Shown here: piece by piece, positions 14,688 to 22,264 of the stretch
How the letters are laid out: each line of letters starts with the position of its first letter
Position numbering within the stretch: position 1 is the first letter of the stretch
NCBI GenBank assembly: GCA_029058705.1
Contig: JAIDXA010000311.1
Location: 11,238-33,574 of the forward strand
Length of the DNA stretch: 22,337 nt
Reading direction: 5' to 3'
Source: Paramuribaculum sp.
GTDB taxonomy: Bacteria; Bacteroidota; Bacteroidia; Bacteroidales; Muribaculaceae
Notes under the pieces: generated by a model
The model's database searches: none
Told to the model about the DNA's origin: nothing
The model's input: only the letters and a program-made list of their open reading frames with translations
Made by a program: the position numbers and the translations under genes

Positions 14688-15794
14688 ATGTCAGAACATA
14701 AAATCAAAATAGGCATCACCCACGGCGATCCGAACGGAATCGGATATGAAGTGATTCTGAAGGCGCTTGAGGATTCGCGGATGCTGGAGCTATGCACTCC
14801 AATCATATATGGTTCGGCCAAAATAGCCAACCACTACAGAAAACTGTCGAATATCAGCCAGTTCCCGATACATCAGATCCAGAGTCCGGAGAATTCGAGG
14901 TCAGATCAGGTCAATATCATCAATGTTGTCGACGAATCGCTTAAAGTCGAACCGGGCATTGCATCTGCCGAAGCGGGCAAAGCGGCTTTTGTGGCACTCG
15001 AAGCTGCGGTTGCTGATCTGAGAGCAGAAAAGATAGACGCAATAGTGACAGCTCCGATCAACAAAGCGACGATTCGGAGCGGAGAGTTCAATTTTCCCGG
15101 CCACACGGAATATCTGGAATCGTCGCTTGCTGAAAACGGAGAGAAAGCCCTGATGATTCTTGCCACTGAGAATCTGAGAGTGGCGCTTGTCACGATCCAT
15201 ACACCGCTTGCAACGGTGGCTTCGGAAATCACCACAGAGAAAGTGGAGTCGAAAATCATTGACTTCAATTCGGCACTGGTTAAAGATTTCGCTATCCCGC
15301 ATCCACGGATAGCGGTTCTTTCGCTCAATCCGCACAGTGGAGAAAACGGACTTATCGGAACGGAAGAAAAAGATCAGATTATTCCTGCGATTGAAAATGC
15401 AAGAACCGCGAGGATAAACTGTTTCGGTCCGTTTGCCTCAGACGGATTTTTCGGAAGCGGGCAATGGAAGAAGTTTGACGGAATCCTGGCAATGTATCAC
15501 GATCAGGGTCTCGCTCCGTTCAAGGCACTCGCAATGGACGCGGGAGTCAATATCACCAGCGGTCTTCCCTATGTCAGAACGTCGCCAGACCACGGGACAG
15601 GATTCGATATAGCCGGAAAAGGAGATGCCTCGGAAGAATCAATGAGACAGGCAATCTATTCTGCGATCGATATAATCCGGTCGAGAAGACTGCACACCGA
15701 AATTACGCGCAATCCGTTAAAAAAACAATATGTCGAACGCAACAAAAAAGACAACGTTGTTCTCGATCTAACCAAATCAACAGACGAAGCATGA
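14688..15794 (+). CDS. pdxA: 4-hydroxythreonine-4-phosphate dehydrogenase
   Basis: PdxA oxidises 4-phosphohydroxy-L-threonine with NAD in the DXP-dependent pathway to pyridoxal phosphate, in the cytoplasm. The 368-residue product matches the family throughout: ITHGDPNGIGYEVILKAL at the N-terminus, INKATIRSGEFNFPGHTEYL in the middle, LSLNPHSGENGLIG, and the C-terminal signature YHDQGLAPFKALAMDAGVN followed by RTSPDHGTGFDIAG, which supplies metal-binding His residues and active-site contacts. It is slightly longer than E. coli PdxA (329), with a charged extension at the end. Its stop overlaps the ATG of the nucleotidyltransferase gene (ATGA), so it heads the downstream cluster transcriptionally. 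That may be simple operon packing rather than shared function. Confidence 0.95.
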   Translation: MSEHKIKIGITHGDPNGIGYEVILKALEDSRMLELCTPIIYGSAKIANHYRKLSNISQFPIHQIQSPENSRSDQVNIINVVDESLKVEPGIASAEAGKAAFVALEAAVADLRAEKIDAIVTAPINKATIRSGEFNFPGHTEYLESSLAENGEKALMILATENLRVALVTIHTPLATVASEITTEKVESKIIDFNSALVKDFAIPHPRIAVLSLNPHSGENGLIGTEEKDQIIPAIENARTARINCFGPFASDGFFGSGQWKKFDGILAMYHDQGLAPFKALAMDAGVNITSGLPYVRTSPDHGTGFDIAGKGDASEESMRQAIYSAIDIIRSRRLHTEITRNPLKKQYVERNKKDNVVLDLTKSTDEA

Positions 15795-16495
15795 ACTACG
15801 CAATCATAGCCGCCGGCGAAGGATCAAGACTTGCCCAGGAAGGCATCGAGCTCCCGAAACCGCTCGTAAATCTCTGCGGAAAACCGATGATCAAAAGACT
15901 CATCGACATAATGATGGATTGCAATCCGACTTCGCTGAGCATTATTGTCAACGAACAGATGACAGAAGTCAGAGAATATCTCGAATCGCTGAAGCTGTCA
16001 GTCCCGTTTAATCTGGTTGTCAGATCTACACCGAGTTCCATGCACAGCTTCTATGAGGTTAGCCGCGGATTCGGCAAAGGGAAGTTCATTCTGACAACAG
16101 TCGACACAATTTTCCATGCGGAAGATTTCAGGCGTTATGTAGAGGCTTTCGAGAATGACACGGAAGCTGACGGATACATGGCAGTCACTTCTTTCATCGA
16201 TGACGAGAAGCCTTTGTATATCGACGTGGACGCCCGGATGGATATCACGGCATTCCGCGACAAGCCATTCGAAGGAGTCAGGTTTATATCGGGGGGAATA
16301 TACGGTCTGACGCAACCGGCGCTTGATGTGCTGTGTGACTGCATGGACCGCGGAATCAGCCGGATGCGCAACTATCAGCGGGCTCTTGTTGAAAACGGCC
16401 TTAAGCTCAAGGCTTTCCCATTCAGCAAGATAGTCGATGTCGATCATGCCGACGACATAGCCACTGCCGAAAAATTTATCGAAAGAGCTGACTGA
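15791..16495 (+). CDS. Nucleotidyltransferase, candidate inositol-1-phosphate cytidylyltransferase
   Basis: A 234-residue nucleotidyltransferase of the sugar/polyol-phosphate kind. IIAAGEGSRL at 5-14 is the nucleotide-binding loop. LPKPLVNLCGKPMIKR at 21-36 has the conserved PKP Lys23. TTVDTIF at 102-108 gives the metal-binding Asp105. VDVDHADDIATAEKF is the usual end of the domain. By family knowledge such enzymes join NTP and a phosphorylated substrate to make an activated NDP-compound. Because inositol-3-phosphate synthase and a CDP-alcohol phosphatidyltransferase follow in the same cluster, the likely reaction is CTP plus inositol phosphate to CDP-inositol, as in the IPCT half of the archaeal di-inositol-phosphate enzymes. 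That substrate is inferred from context. Choline-phosphate or sugar-phosphate substrates are alternatives. Confidence 0.8.
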   Translation: MNYAIIAAGEGSRLAQEGIELPKPLVNLCGKPMIKRLIDIMMDCNPTSLSIIVNEQMTEVREYLESLKLSVPFNLVVRSTPSSMHSFYEVSRGFGKGKFILTTVDTIFHAEDFRRYVEAFENDTEADGYMAVTSFIDDEKPLYIDVDARMDITAFRDKPFEGVRFISGGIYGLTQPALDVLCDCMDRGISRMRNYQRALVENGLKLKAFPFSKIVDVDHADDIATAEKFIERAD

Positions 16496-16566
16496 CACCG
16501 CCCCCGCCTTCCTATCAGAAAAAATCTCCATTCCAACCAATCATTATTCCACACTACAATAATCGT

Positions 16567-17436
16567 ATGGCAGACATCAACATAGCCGGTATAATGAGAG
16601 CCGGCGCATTCTCTCCCAATCATATCGGAAATGATGCCGCTATTTTCAATCTCGTCGCCGACCAGCTCAGAAAAAGAGGCTGCGCGGTCACCACACTAAG
16701 CGAAGAACAGCTGATTGCAGGTCAGGTCAAAGAACGGATCATAGTCAATATGTGTCGCGAGCAACGCTCGATTGAAAGACTCCAGCAGCTTGAAGATTCC
16801 GGCGCACTGGTGATCAATTCGGGTTACGGAATCGAGAACTGCACCCGCGAACGTATGACGCGCATACTGGTCGGCTGCGGTGTACCCTATCCGGAAAGCA
16901 TCATCGTCAATACGGACGAGGGAGTCCGCGACCAGCTCACACGTCTGAAAATGAACCAGTGCTGGATCAAGCGCGGCGATTTTCATGCCATGCATAAAGA
17001 GGATGTCAGCTATGTCCGTCATCCGGAAGAGGCGCAGGAGGTTCTTCAGGAATATTTTTTGCGAGGAATCAAGCGTGCGGTCATAAACCGTCATCTCGAG
17101 GGCGACCTTATCAAATTCTACGGAGTGCAGGATTCACCGTTTTTCTATTGGTTCTATCCTTTTGATCTGGGACACAGCAAATATGGTCATGAAGCCATCA
17201 ACGGCCGTTCGCAGGGACTTCATTTCGATGTCGAAATGCTAAAGAAAATATGTCAGAAAGCTTCGGAAGTTCTTGATGTGAAGATCTATGGAGGCGACTG
17301 CATAGTTTCCCCGCAGGGAGATATACGCATCATCGACTTCAACGACTGGCCAAGTTTCGCACCATGCCGCAACGAAGCAGCTCCCCACATAGCCAAAGCC
17401 ATAATGAACGAAATAAAAAAACATACCGTCGGCTGA
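16567..17436 (+). CDS. ATP-grasp fold protein of unknown substrate, possible inositol-phosphate kinase or ligase
   Basis: A 289-residue protein with the layout of an ATP-grasp enzyme. Residues 1-90 would be the N-terminal substrate domain. CTRERMTRILVGCGVPYPES (92-111) is the usual entry helix. CWIKRGDFHA (132-141) supplies a candidate ATP-binding Lys135. VINRHLEGDLIKFYGV (172-187) matches the linker strand that contacts adenine. YGGDCIVSPQGDIRIIDFND (241-260) ends with Asp257 and Asn259 as likely Mg ligands. The IDFNDWPSF tail resembles the IDxNxFP of inositol trisphosphate 5/6-kinases, and also the general ExN motif of RimK-type ligases. It sits 71 bases after the nucleotidyltransferase and 50 before the GtrA-like gene. 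ATP-grasp membership is fairly secure; the substrate is unknown. Confidence 0.72.
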   Translation: MADINIAGIMRAGAFSPNHIGNDAAIFNLVADQLRKRGCAVTTLSEEQLIAGQVKERIIVNMCREQRSIERLQQLEDSGALVINSGYGIENCTRERMTRILVGCGVPYPESIIVNTDEGVRDQLTRLKMNQCWIKRGDFHAMHKEDVSYVRHPEEAQEVLQEYFLRGIKRAVINRHLEGDLIKFYGVQDSPFFYWFYPFDLGHSKYGHEAINGRSQGLHFDVEMLKKICQKASEVLDVKIYGGDCIVSPQGDIRIIDFNDWPSFAPCRNEAAPHIAKAIMNEIKKHTVG

Positions 17437-17486
17437 TACAGCGCCGAGCTATTTCAACCATAGGTTTCCATCGCCCACTTTTTCAA

Positions 17487-18086
17487 ATGACAAACCTCCG
17501 CAATGTAAGCGACAATATTCTTAAGAGCGACAAGATCTTCTATACGTTTTTGCGAAGCGGATTCTCATCGCAGTCATCGGGTATTCTCGACATGCTCACA
17601 GGCTTCGTCCTGTTTGCTTTTCTGGGATTTCCGGTGTGGCTCTCAACCGCCATAGGAGCGATAGCCGGAGGTATACTGAACTGTATACTGAACTATCGGT
17701 TCACGTTCCGCGCGACCAACTGTCCGTGGAAGGCTGTCATTGTCAAATATGTTCTTGTGTGGTGTGGAAGCATGTTTCTTAATTCGGGAGGCACCGAAGG
17801 CCTTTATGCCATTCTTTCCAACTGGCACTGGCTCGATTCTCTGGGATTCAAGCCTGACGGATATTATGCGGCAGCCCGTCTGACGGTGTCGATTCTTGTT
17901 TCATGGTTCTGGAATTTCCTTTTGCAGCGGTATTTTGTCTATCGTCCGACGAGTTTCGACCGCAAAGCGATCCGTCTGATGAATTTTATTTGTCCGTCGC
18001 TGCGCAATCCACTGAAGCATCACCACCATCATCATGGCCAGCAAAACAACTTGAATTCAGATTTTCAACAATCAAAAGAAAAATAA
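17487..18086 (+). CDS. GtrA-like polytopic membrane protein
   Basis: A 199-residue integral membrane protein with about four hydrophobic segments: near 31-50 (ILDMLTGFVLFAFLGFPVWL), 53-70 (AIGAIAGGILNCILNYRF), 88-105 (VIVKYVLVWCGSMFLNSG) and 130-150 (RLTVSILVSWFWNFLLQRYF). The LNYRFTF and FLLQRYFVY motifs are those of GtrA family proteins, which by family knowledge help flip or supply lipid-linked glycosyl or polyol groups. The ATG at 17487 is chosen over an upstream extension that overlaps the ATP-grasp gene. The stop TAATG overlaps the ATG of the acyltransferase by one base, so the two are coupled. The cytoplasmic tail carries a natural run of six histidines (residues about 177-182). A role in moving inositol lipids or their head groups is inference. 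Confidence 0.75.
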   Translation: MTNLRNVSDNILKSDKIFYTFLRSGFSSQSSGILDMLTGFVLFAFLGFPVWLSTAIGAIAGGILNCILNYRFTFRATNCPWKAVIVKYVLVWCGSMFLNSGGTEGLYAILSNWHWLDSLGFKPDGYYAAARLTVSILVSWFWNFLLQRYFVYRPTSFDRKAIRLMNFICPSLRNPLKHHHHHHGQQNNLNSDFQQSKEK

Positions 18087-18970
18087 TGTCTGAAGAAAAT
18101 AAAACTCACGACAATGAAAACGAAGTAAGGCCCGATGTACTGAATTACGACGATATAAGGCGGATGGTTCCAAAACTCGACGGCCATCCCCGGCTCGTCA
18201 GTTTTCTCCTCAGGCTTCTTTCGGTTGACAAGGTCAACCGCGCTCATGCAAACAGTTGTTCTGAACCGGGACCGAAATGTACTGAAAAACTCCTGTTTCA
18301 GGAATTCCACAACACACTGCGCGTTGACAATTCACAGGTTCTCGACAATCTGCCCAAAGGTACGTTCATAACTGTCAGCAACCATCCATTCGGTGCTCTT
18401 GACGGAATTGCCCTTATCTATCTCTTCGGATCGCGACGGCCAAAATTCCGGGTAATGGTCAACATGATCCTCAATTACATTACGGGGATGCGTCCGAATT
18501 TCATAGCTGTAGATCCTATCCCATCCAATGATCCGGCGCGCAAGGCTCAGTCGGTCAAGGGAATCCGCGAATGCATCAAGCAGATAAAGGATGGCGAGCC
18601 ACTGGGATTTTTTCCGGCTGGCGCCATGAGTAAAGTGAACTGGCGGGGTCGTCTTCAGGACCGAGAATGGCAGAAATCCGTTCTTCAGATCATAGCCAAG
18701 TCAAAAGTGCCGGTCATTCCGGTGTTTTTCCACGGATCGAACAGCTGGTGGTGTAATATACTCGGAATTGTATGCTGGCCTGCCCGATCGCTTCGTCTTC
18801 CGGCAGAGGTTTTCCGCAAAAACGGCAAAGAATTGCACATATCGATAGGTAATCCTATTTCAGTCGCCGAACAGGAAGCCCACAGCGGCTCGCTCGAACA
18901 ACTCGGAAAATTCCTCAGAGAAAAGACCTATGAGCTGCGCGACAATCCAGTCAATCGTTCCGTAAGGTAA
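18086..18970 (+). CDS. Lysophospholipid-type acyltransferase (LPLAT superfamily)
   Basis: A 294-residue glycerolipid or ornithine-lipid acyltransferase-like protein. SNHPFGALDG at 98-107 is the catalytic block; His100 and Asp106 are separated by five residues, the HPxGxxD form seen in the OlsA/hemolysin-like branch rather than the usual HxxxxD. GFFPAGAMS at 174-182 replaces the PEGTR substrate block. VPVIPVFFHGSNSWW and LHISIGNPIS are typical later strands. It should transfer an acyl chain from acyl-ACP or acyl-CoA to a lyso-lipid at the inner membrane. Start codon choice follows the one-base overlap with the GtrA-like gene. In this cluster it may supply phosphatidic acid, or acylate the inositol lipid itself. 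Confidence 0.82.
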   Translation: MSEENKTHDNENEVRPDVLNYDDIRRMVPKLDGHPRLVSFLLRLLSVDKVNRAHANSCSEPGPKCTEKLLFQEFHNTLRVDNSQVLDNLPKGTFITVSNHPFGALDGIALIYLFGSRRPKFRVMVNMILNYITGMRPNFIAVDPIPSNDPARKAQSVKGIRECIKQIKDGEPLGFFPAGAMSKVNWRGRLQDREWQKSVLQIIAKSKVPVIPVFFHGSNSWWCNILGIVCWPARSLRLPAEVFRKNGKELHISIGNPISVAEQEAHSGSLEQLGKFLREKTYELRDNPVNRSVR

Positions 18971-19000
18971 AAGTTTCCAAGTCACATAAACAAAACAAAA

Positions 19001-19963
19001 ATGAATTCAGACAACAATATATCCGATAAAGCAACACAATCATCGTCATATCGCGACTCGCTAAAGTCAATGGATACGGAAGAGCACATCGATCTGGCTT
19101 TTTACCGTCCGATCGGCTATGGCTGGGCGTGTCTTGCCAAAAAATTGGGAGTTACGCCCAACGTCATAACCATCGCTTCCATCTTTCTGGGTATCGGAGC
19201 CGGAATAATGTTTTATTTCCCGGATCTGTGGCTCAACATAATCGGAATGCTGCTGCTTATCTGGGCTAATTCATTTGACAGCGCCGACGGTCAGCTTGCC
19301 AGAATGACCCGACAGTATTCTCGCCTCGGACGAATTCTTGATGGACTGAGCGGCGACTTCTGGTTTGCAGCCATCTATATCTCCATCTGCCTGAGAGAGA
19401 ATGTCACCTCGGATTTCTTCATGGCTCATCATTGGGTCATATGGGTAATCGCAGTCGTTACAGGATTGTGTCACGCCAAACAGGCTGCGATGGCCGACTA
19501 TTATCGCCAGTTTCACCTCTATTTTCTCAAAGGCGAGGACGGCAGCGAGCTTGACAACAGCGCCTCTCTGAAAAAACAGCTGTCGGAACTGAGCTGGAAA
19601 GACAACTTCTGGAAAAAACTTACGCTTTCAACCTATACAAACTACACTCTGCAACAGGAAGCCACAGCTCCTTCAATGCAGAGACTGCGCCGGGAACTTG
19701 CCAAAAGATTTCCAGACGGCCGTATTCCTATGAGTTTCCGCGAAGCATTCCGTAAGAAATCACTGCCGTTGATGAAATATACCAATATACTTTCGTTCAA
19801 CTGGCGTACCATCGCTCTTTTCACGGCGCTTTTCCTCCAGATGCCATGGCTTTACTTTGCATTCGAGCTGACTGTACTCAACATTCTGCTTGTCTATATG
19901 ATAGTGCGTCATGAACGGATCTGCCGCCGCTTTACGCGTGAACTCGAAGACGGAAAATACTAA
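19001..19963 (+). CDS. CDP-alcohol phosphatidyltransferase, candidate phosphatidylinositol synthase
   Basis: A 320-residue membrane enzyme of the family that exchanges CMP for an alcohol to make phospholipids. VTPNVITIASIFLGIGAGIM (51-70) is the typical first membrane region. The active-site motif is DSADGQLARMTRQYSRLGRI at 93-112, followed by LDGLSGD (113-119): Asp93, Asp96, Gly97, Ala100, Arg101, Gly110 and Asp114 are all in place. The last acidic residue falls at 119 rather than the canonical 118, where there is Gly. A long polar insert (about 170-255) precedes the last hydrophobic segments, making the protein much larger than PgsA (about 180). With inositol-phosphate synthase and a cytidylyltransferase-like gene in the same cluster, an inositol lipid product is the best guess. 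It lies 30 bases after the acyltransferase gene. Confidence 0.87.
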   Translation: MNSDNNISDKATQSSSYRDSLKSMDTEEHIDLAFYRPIGYGWACLAKKLGVTPNVITIASIFLGIGAGIMFYFPDLWLNIIGMLLLIWANSFDSADGQLARMTRQYSRLGRILDGLSGDFWFAAIYISICLRENVTSDFFMAHHWVIWVIAVVTGLCHAKQAAMADYYRQFHLYFLKGEDGSELDNSASLKKQLSELSWKDNFWKKLTLSTYTNYTLQQEATAPSMQRLRRELAKRFPDGRIPMSFREAFRKKSLPLMKYTNILSFNWRTIALFTALFLQMPWLYFAFELTVLNILLVYMIVRHERICRRFTRELEDGKY

Positions 19964-19989
19964 TCATTATTTTAATCAAGCAACTGAAC

Positions 19990-20694
19990 ATGGAACTCAA
20001 AGGTATAATATTCGACTACGGAGGCACGATCGACAGCCGTGGCGTTCATTGGAGCGAAATTATATGGGACGGCTACAAGAACTGCAACGCCGGTGTTGAG
20101 AAAAGTGTTTTCCGTGACGCCTATGTCTTCGCGGAACGCGAGCTGGCGCGTGTAAGGCATATTCTTCCGAACGATAACTTTCATGATCTTCTTTTGAAAA
20201 AGATCGAAATAGAACTGAAATGGCTCGCGGACAACAAATTTATCGGCGCAGACTCTATTGAAAAATACACCGCTCCAATCGCAGATTACTGCTACAGAGC
20301 GGCACGCAACTCAATCGAGGAAGCACGGCCCACACTTGAGGTTTTGTCAGAACGATATCCCATGATGCTTGTTTCGAATTTTTACGGCAATGTGGATTCT
20401 GTTTTGCGGGATTTCGATCTGCGCCGATATTTCAAAGGGGTGATTGAAAGCGCCGTTGTAGGGGTCAGAAAACCAGATCCTACAATTTTCCGTCTTGGAG
20501 TGGTTGCCCTTGGACTTGAACCGTCAGAAGTGCTTGTCGTCGGCGACAGCCTTAAAAAAGATATTTTACCGGCACGGTCGATCGGATGCCGGACAGCATG
20601 GCTCAAAGGTAAAGGCTGGACCGCCGAAGAGGATGCCGCAACCGATCCTTCAATGATAGAAAATCTGAGTAAGGTGATCGAGGTAGCATTATAG
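19990..20694 (+). CDS. HAD-superfamily hydrolase, possible inositol-phosphate or lipid phosphatase
   Basis: A 234-residue haloacid-dehalogenase-type protein. Motif I is FDYGGTID (8-15), with nucleophile Asp9 and Thr13, but the usual general-acid Asp at +2 is Gly11. Motif II is MLVSNFYGN. Motif III is VGVRKPDPTIFRLG, with the conserved Lys. Motif IV is VVGDSLKKDILPARSIG. A helical cap (about 15-110) makes it a C1-type HAD. A DxGx motif I is also found in the glucose-1-phosphatase YihX, so it need not be inactive. It is 26 bases after the CDP-alcohol phosphatidyltransferase gene and 224 bases before inositol-3-phosphate synthase. Dephosphorylation of inositol phosphate or phosphatidylinositol phosphate is the contextual guess; the substrate is not shown by the sequence. 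Confidence 0.82.
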   Translation: MELKGIIFDYGGTIDSRGVHWSEIIWDGYKNCNAGVEKSVFRDAYVFAERELARVRHILPNDNFHDLLLKKIEIELKWLADNKFIGADSIEKYTAPIADYCYRAARNSIEEARPTLEVLSERYPMMLVSNFYGNVDSVLRDFDLRRYFKGVIESAVVGVRKPDPTIFRLGVVALGLEPSEVLVVGDSLKKDILPARSIGCRTAWLKGKGWTAEEDAATDPSMIENLSKVIEVAL

Positions 20695-20805
20695 ACATTT
20701 AACCAATAAGCATAATATTTTAACCTCAAATAACCATAACGCAATACAACAGCCCATTTTTTAAACAAAAGTAACAAAAATAATAAAATATTAAAGTTGA
20801 AAATT

Positions 20806-20835
20806 TTTGCAATTGGATTATATAGCGTACTTTTA
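20806..20835 (+). promoter_or_regulatory. Probable promoter of the inositol-3-phosphate synthase gene
   Basis: TTTG at 20806-20809, 18 bases, then TACTTTTA at 20828-20835 (one base off TAnnTTTG) lie in a strongly AT-rich 224-base gap. A start near 20842 gives a leader of about 77 bases. Confidence 0.45.
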
Positions 20836-20857
20836 CACGCTCTTTTCCGGGCAAAAC

Positions 20858-20875
20858 AAAAGCCGGCTGGCTTTT
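20858..20875 (+). promoter_or_regulatory. Leader hairpin upstream of inositol-3-phosphate synthase
   Basis: AAAAGCC (20858-20864), loop GGCT, GGCTTTT (20869-20875) make a perfect seven-pair stem followed by TAACC. It lies 43 bases before the ATG, within the predicted leader. The T run is short, so it may be a weak attenuator or a 5'-end stabiliser. Confidence 0.4.
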
Positions 20876-20918
20876 AACCTTAAAATTGAACAAAAATATA
20901 TATTATCAAATTAAATTT

Positions 20919-22226
20919 ATGAAGGCAACTGACGTAAAACCTGCTGAAGGTAAACTCGGCGTCCTCGTAGTTGGACTCGGAGCCGTTACTTCAACATTCA
21001 TGACTGGTGTGCTTATGGCCCGCAAAGGTCTATCAAAGCCTGTCGGATCAATGACCCAGTATGACAAAATCCGTGTCGGCAAAGGCGCAGACAAGAAATA
21101 TCTGAAATACGACGAAATCGCACCCATCGCAAAACTCGACGACATCGTTTTCGGAGCATGGGATGTTTACCCTGCAAATGCATACGAAAGCGCCATAAAT
21201 GCTGAAGTTCTCAAAGAAAAAGACATCAACCCTGTCAAAGATGAACTTGAGGCTATCAAACCAATGAAGGCCGCTTTCGACCACAACTATGCCAAACGTC
21301 TCGACGGCGAAAACATCATGAAGGATGCGACCCGCTGGGAAATGGTTGAAAACCTTCGCAAGGATATCCGCGAATTCAAAGAAAAGAACGGATGCGACCG
21401 CGTTGTCGTTCTCTGGGCAGCATCTACTGAAGTTTATGTTCCGGTAGATGAGAAGATCCACTCGACAGTTGAATCGCTCGAAGCCGCAATGAAAGCTGAC
21501 GACAAAGAACATATCGCACCGTCGATGTGCTATGCATATGCAGCTCTCAAGGAAGGCGCTCCTTTCATTATGGGTGCTCCCAACACAACTGTCGACATCC
21601 CCGCAATGTGGGAACTTGCCGAACAGACCAAAATGCCGATTTCCGGCAAAGACTTCAAAACCGGTCAGACACTTGTCAAATCAGGTTTCGCTCCTATCAT
21701 CGGCACCCGCTGTCTTGGTCTTTCAGGATGGTTCTCTACCAATATCCTCGGCAACCGCGACGGTCTTGTGCTTGACGAACCCGCCAACTTCCGCACAAAA
21801 GAAGTTTCGAAACTCTCAACACTCGAGTCAATCCTCGTTCCGGAAGAACAGCCCGATCTTTACACTGACTACTACCATAAAGTCCGCATCAACTACTATC
21901 CTCCCCGCAACGACAACAAGGAAGGATGGGACAATATCGATATCTTCGGCTGGATGGGCTATCCGATGCAGATCAAGATCAATTTCCTCTGCCGCGACTC
22001 AATTCTTGCCGCTCCTCTTTGTCTTGACCTCGTGCTTCTGAGCGACCTTGCCGCACGCGCAGGCCGTTTCGGCATCCAGCGCTTCCTGAGCTTCTTCCTC
22101 AAGAGCCCGATGCATGATTATACCAAAAACGAGGTTCCTGTCAACCATCTTTTCCAGCAGTATGTCATGCTCAAGAACGCTATCCGCGAAATGGGCGGTT
22201 ACGAAGCTGACGAGGAAATCGACTGA
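20919..22226 (+). CDS. ino1: Inositol-3-phosphate synthase
   Basis: This NAD-dependent isomerase converts glucose-6-phosphate to 1D-myo-inositol 3-phosphate, the committed step to all inositol compounds. The 435-residue product fits the shorter bacterial form. GVLVVGLGAVTSTFMTG near residue 14 is the NAD-binding loop. WAASTEVYVPVDEKIHST, APNTTVDIPAMWELAEQTKM, SGKDFKTGQTLVKSGFAPII (with the catalytic-region Lys residues) and STNILGNRDGLVLDEP are family blocks, and SILAAPLCLDLVLLSDLAAR is the conserved C-terminal helix. The ATG at 20919 is used because the upstream extension runs through low-complexity leader. Codon choice here (mostly GAA/AAG, ATC, TTC, CGC) seems more uniform than in neighbours, which suggests high expression. 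It has its own probable promoter but follows the lipid-synthesis genes on the same strand. Confidence 0.95.
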   Translation: MKATDVKPAEGKLGVLVVGLGAVTSTFMTGVLMARKGLSKPVGSMTQYDKIRVGKGADKKYLKYDEIAPIAKLDDIVFGAWDVYPANAYESAINAEVLKEKDINPVKDELEAIKPMKAAFDHNYAKRLDGENIMKDATRWEMVENLRKDIREFKEKNGCDRVVVLWAASTEVYVPVDEKIHSTVESLEAAMKADDKEHIAPSMCYAYAALKEGAPFIMGAPNTTVDIPAMWELAEQTKMPISGKDFKTGQTLVKSGFAPIIGTRCLGLSGWFSTNILGNRDGLVLDEPANFRTKEVSKLSTLESILVPEEQPDLYTDYYHKVRINYYPPRNDNKEGWDNIDIFGWMGYPMQIKINFLCRDSILAAPLCLDLVLLSDLAARAGRFGIQRFLSFFLKSPMHDYTKNEVPVNHLFQQYVMLKNAIREMGGYEADEEID

Positions 22227-22264
22227 TCAAAACAGAACAACCTCCCTTTTACTAACTGAATTCA

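Noticed and set aside
18015..18035. Six-histidine run as cloning-vector or tag contamination
   Set aside because: The run uses mixed His codons, lies before a further 18 or so native-looking residues and is continuous with the coupled downstream gene.
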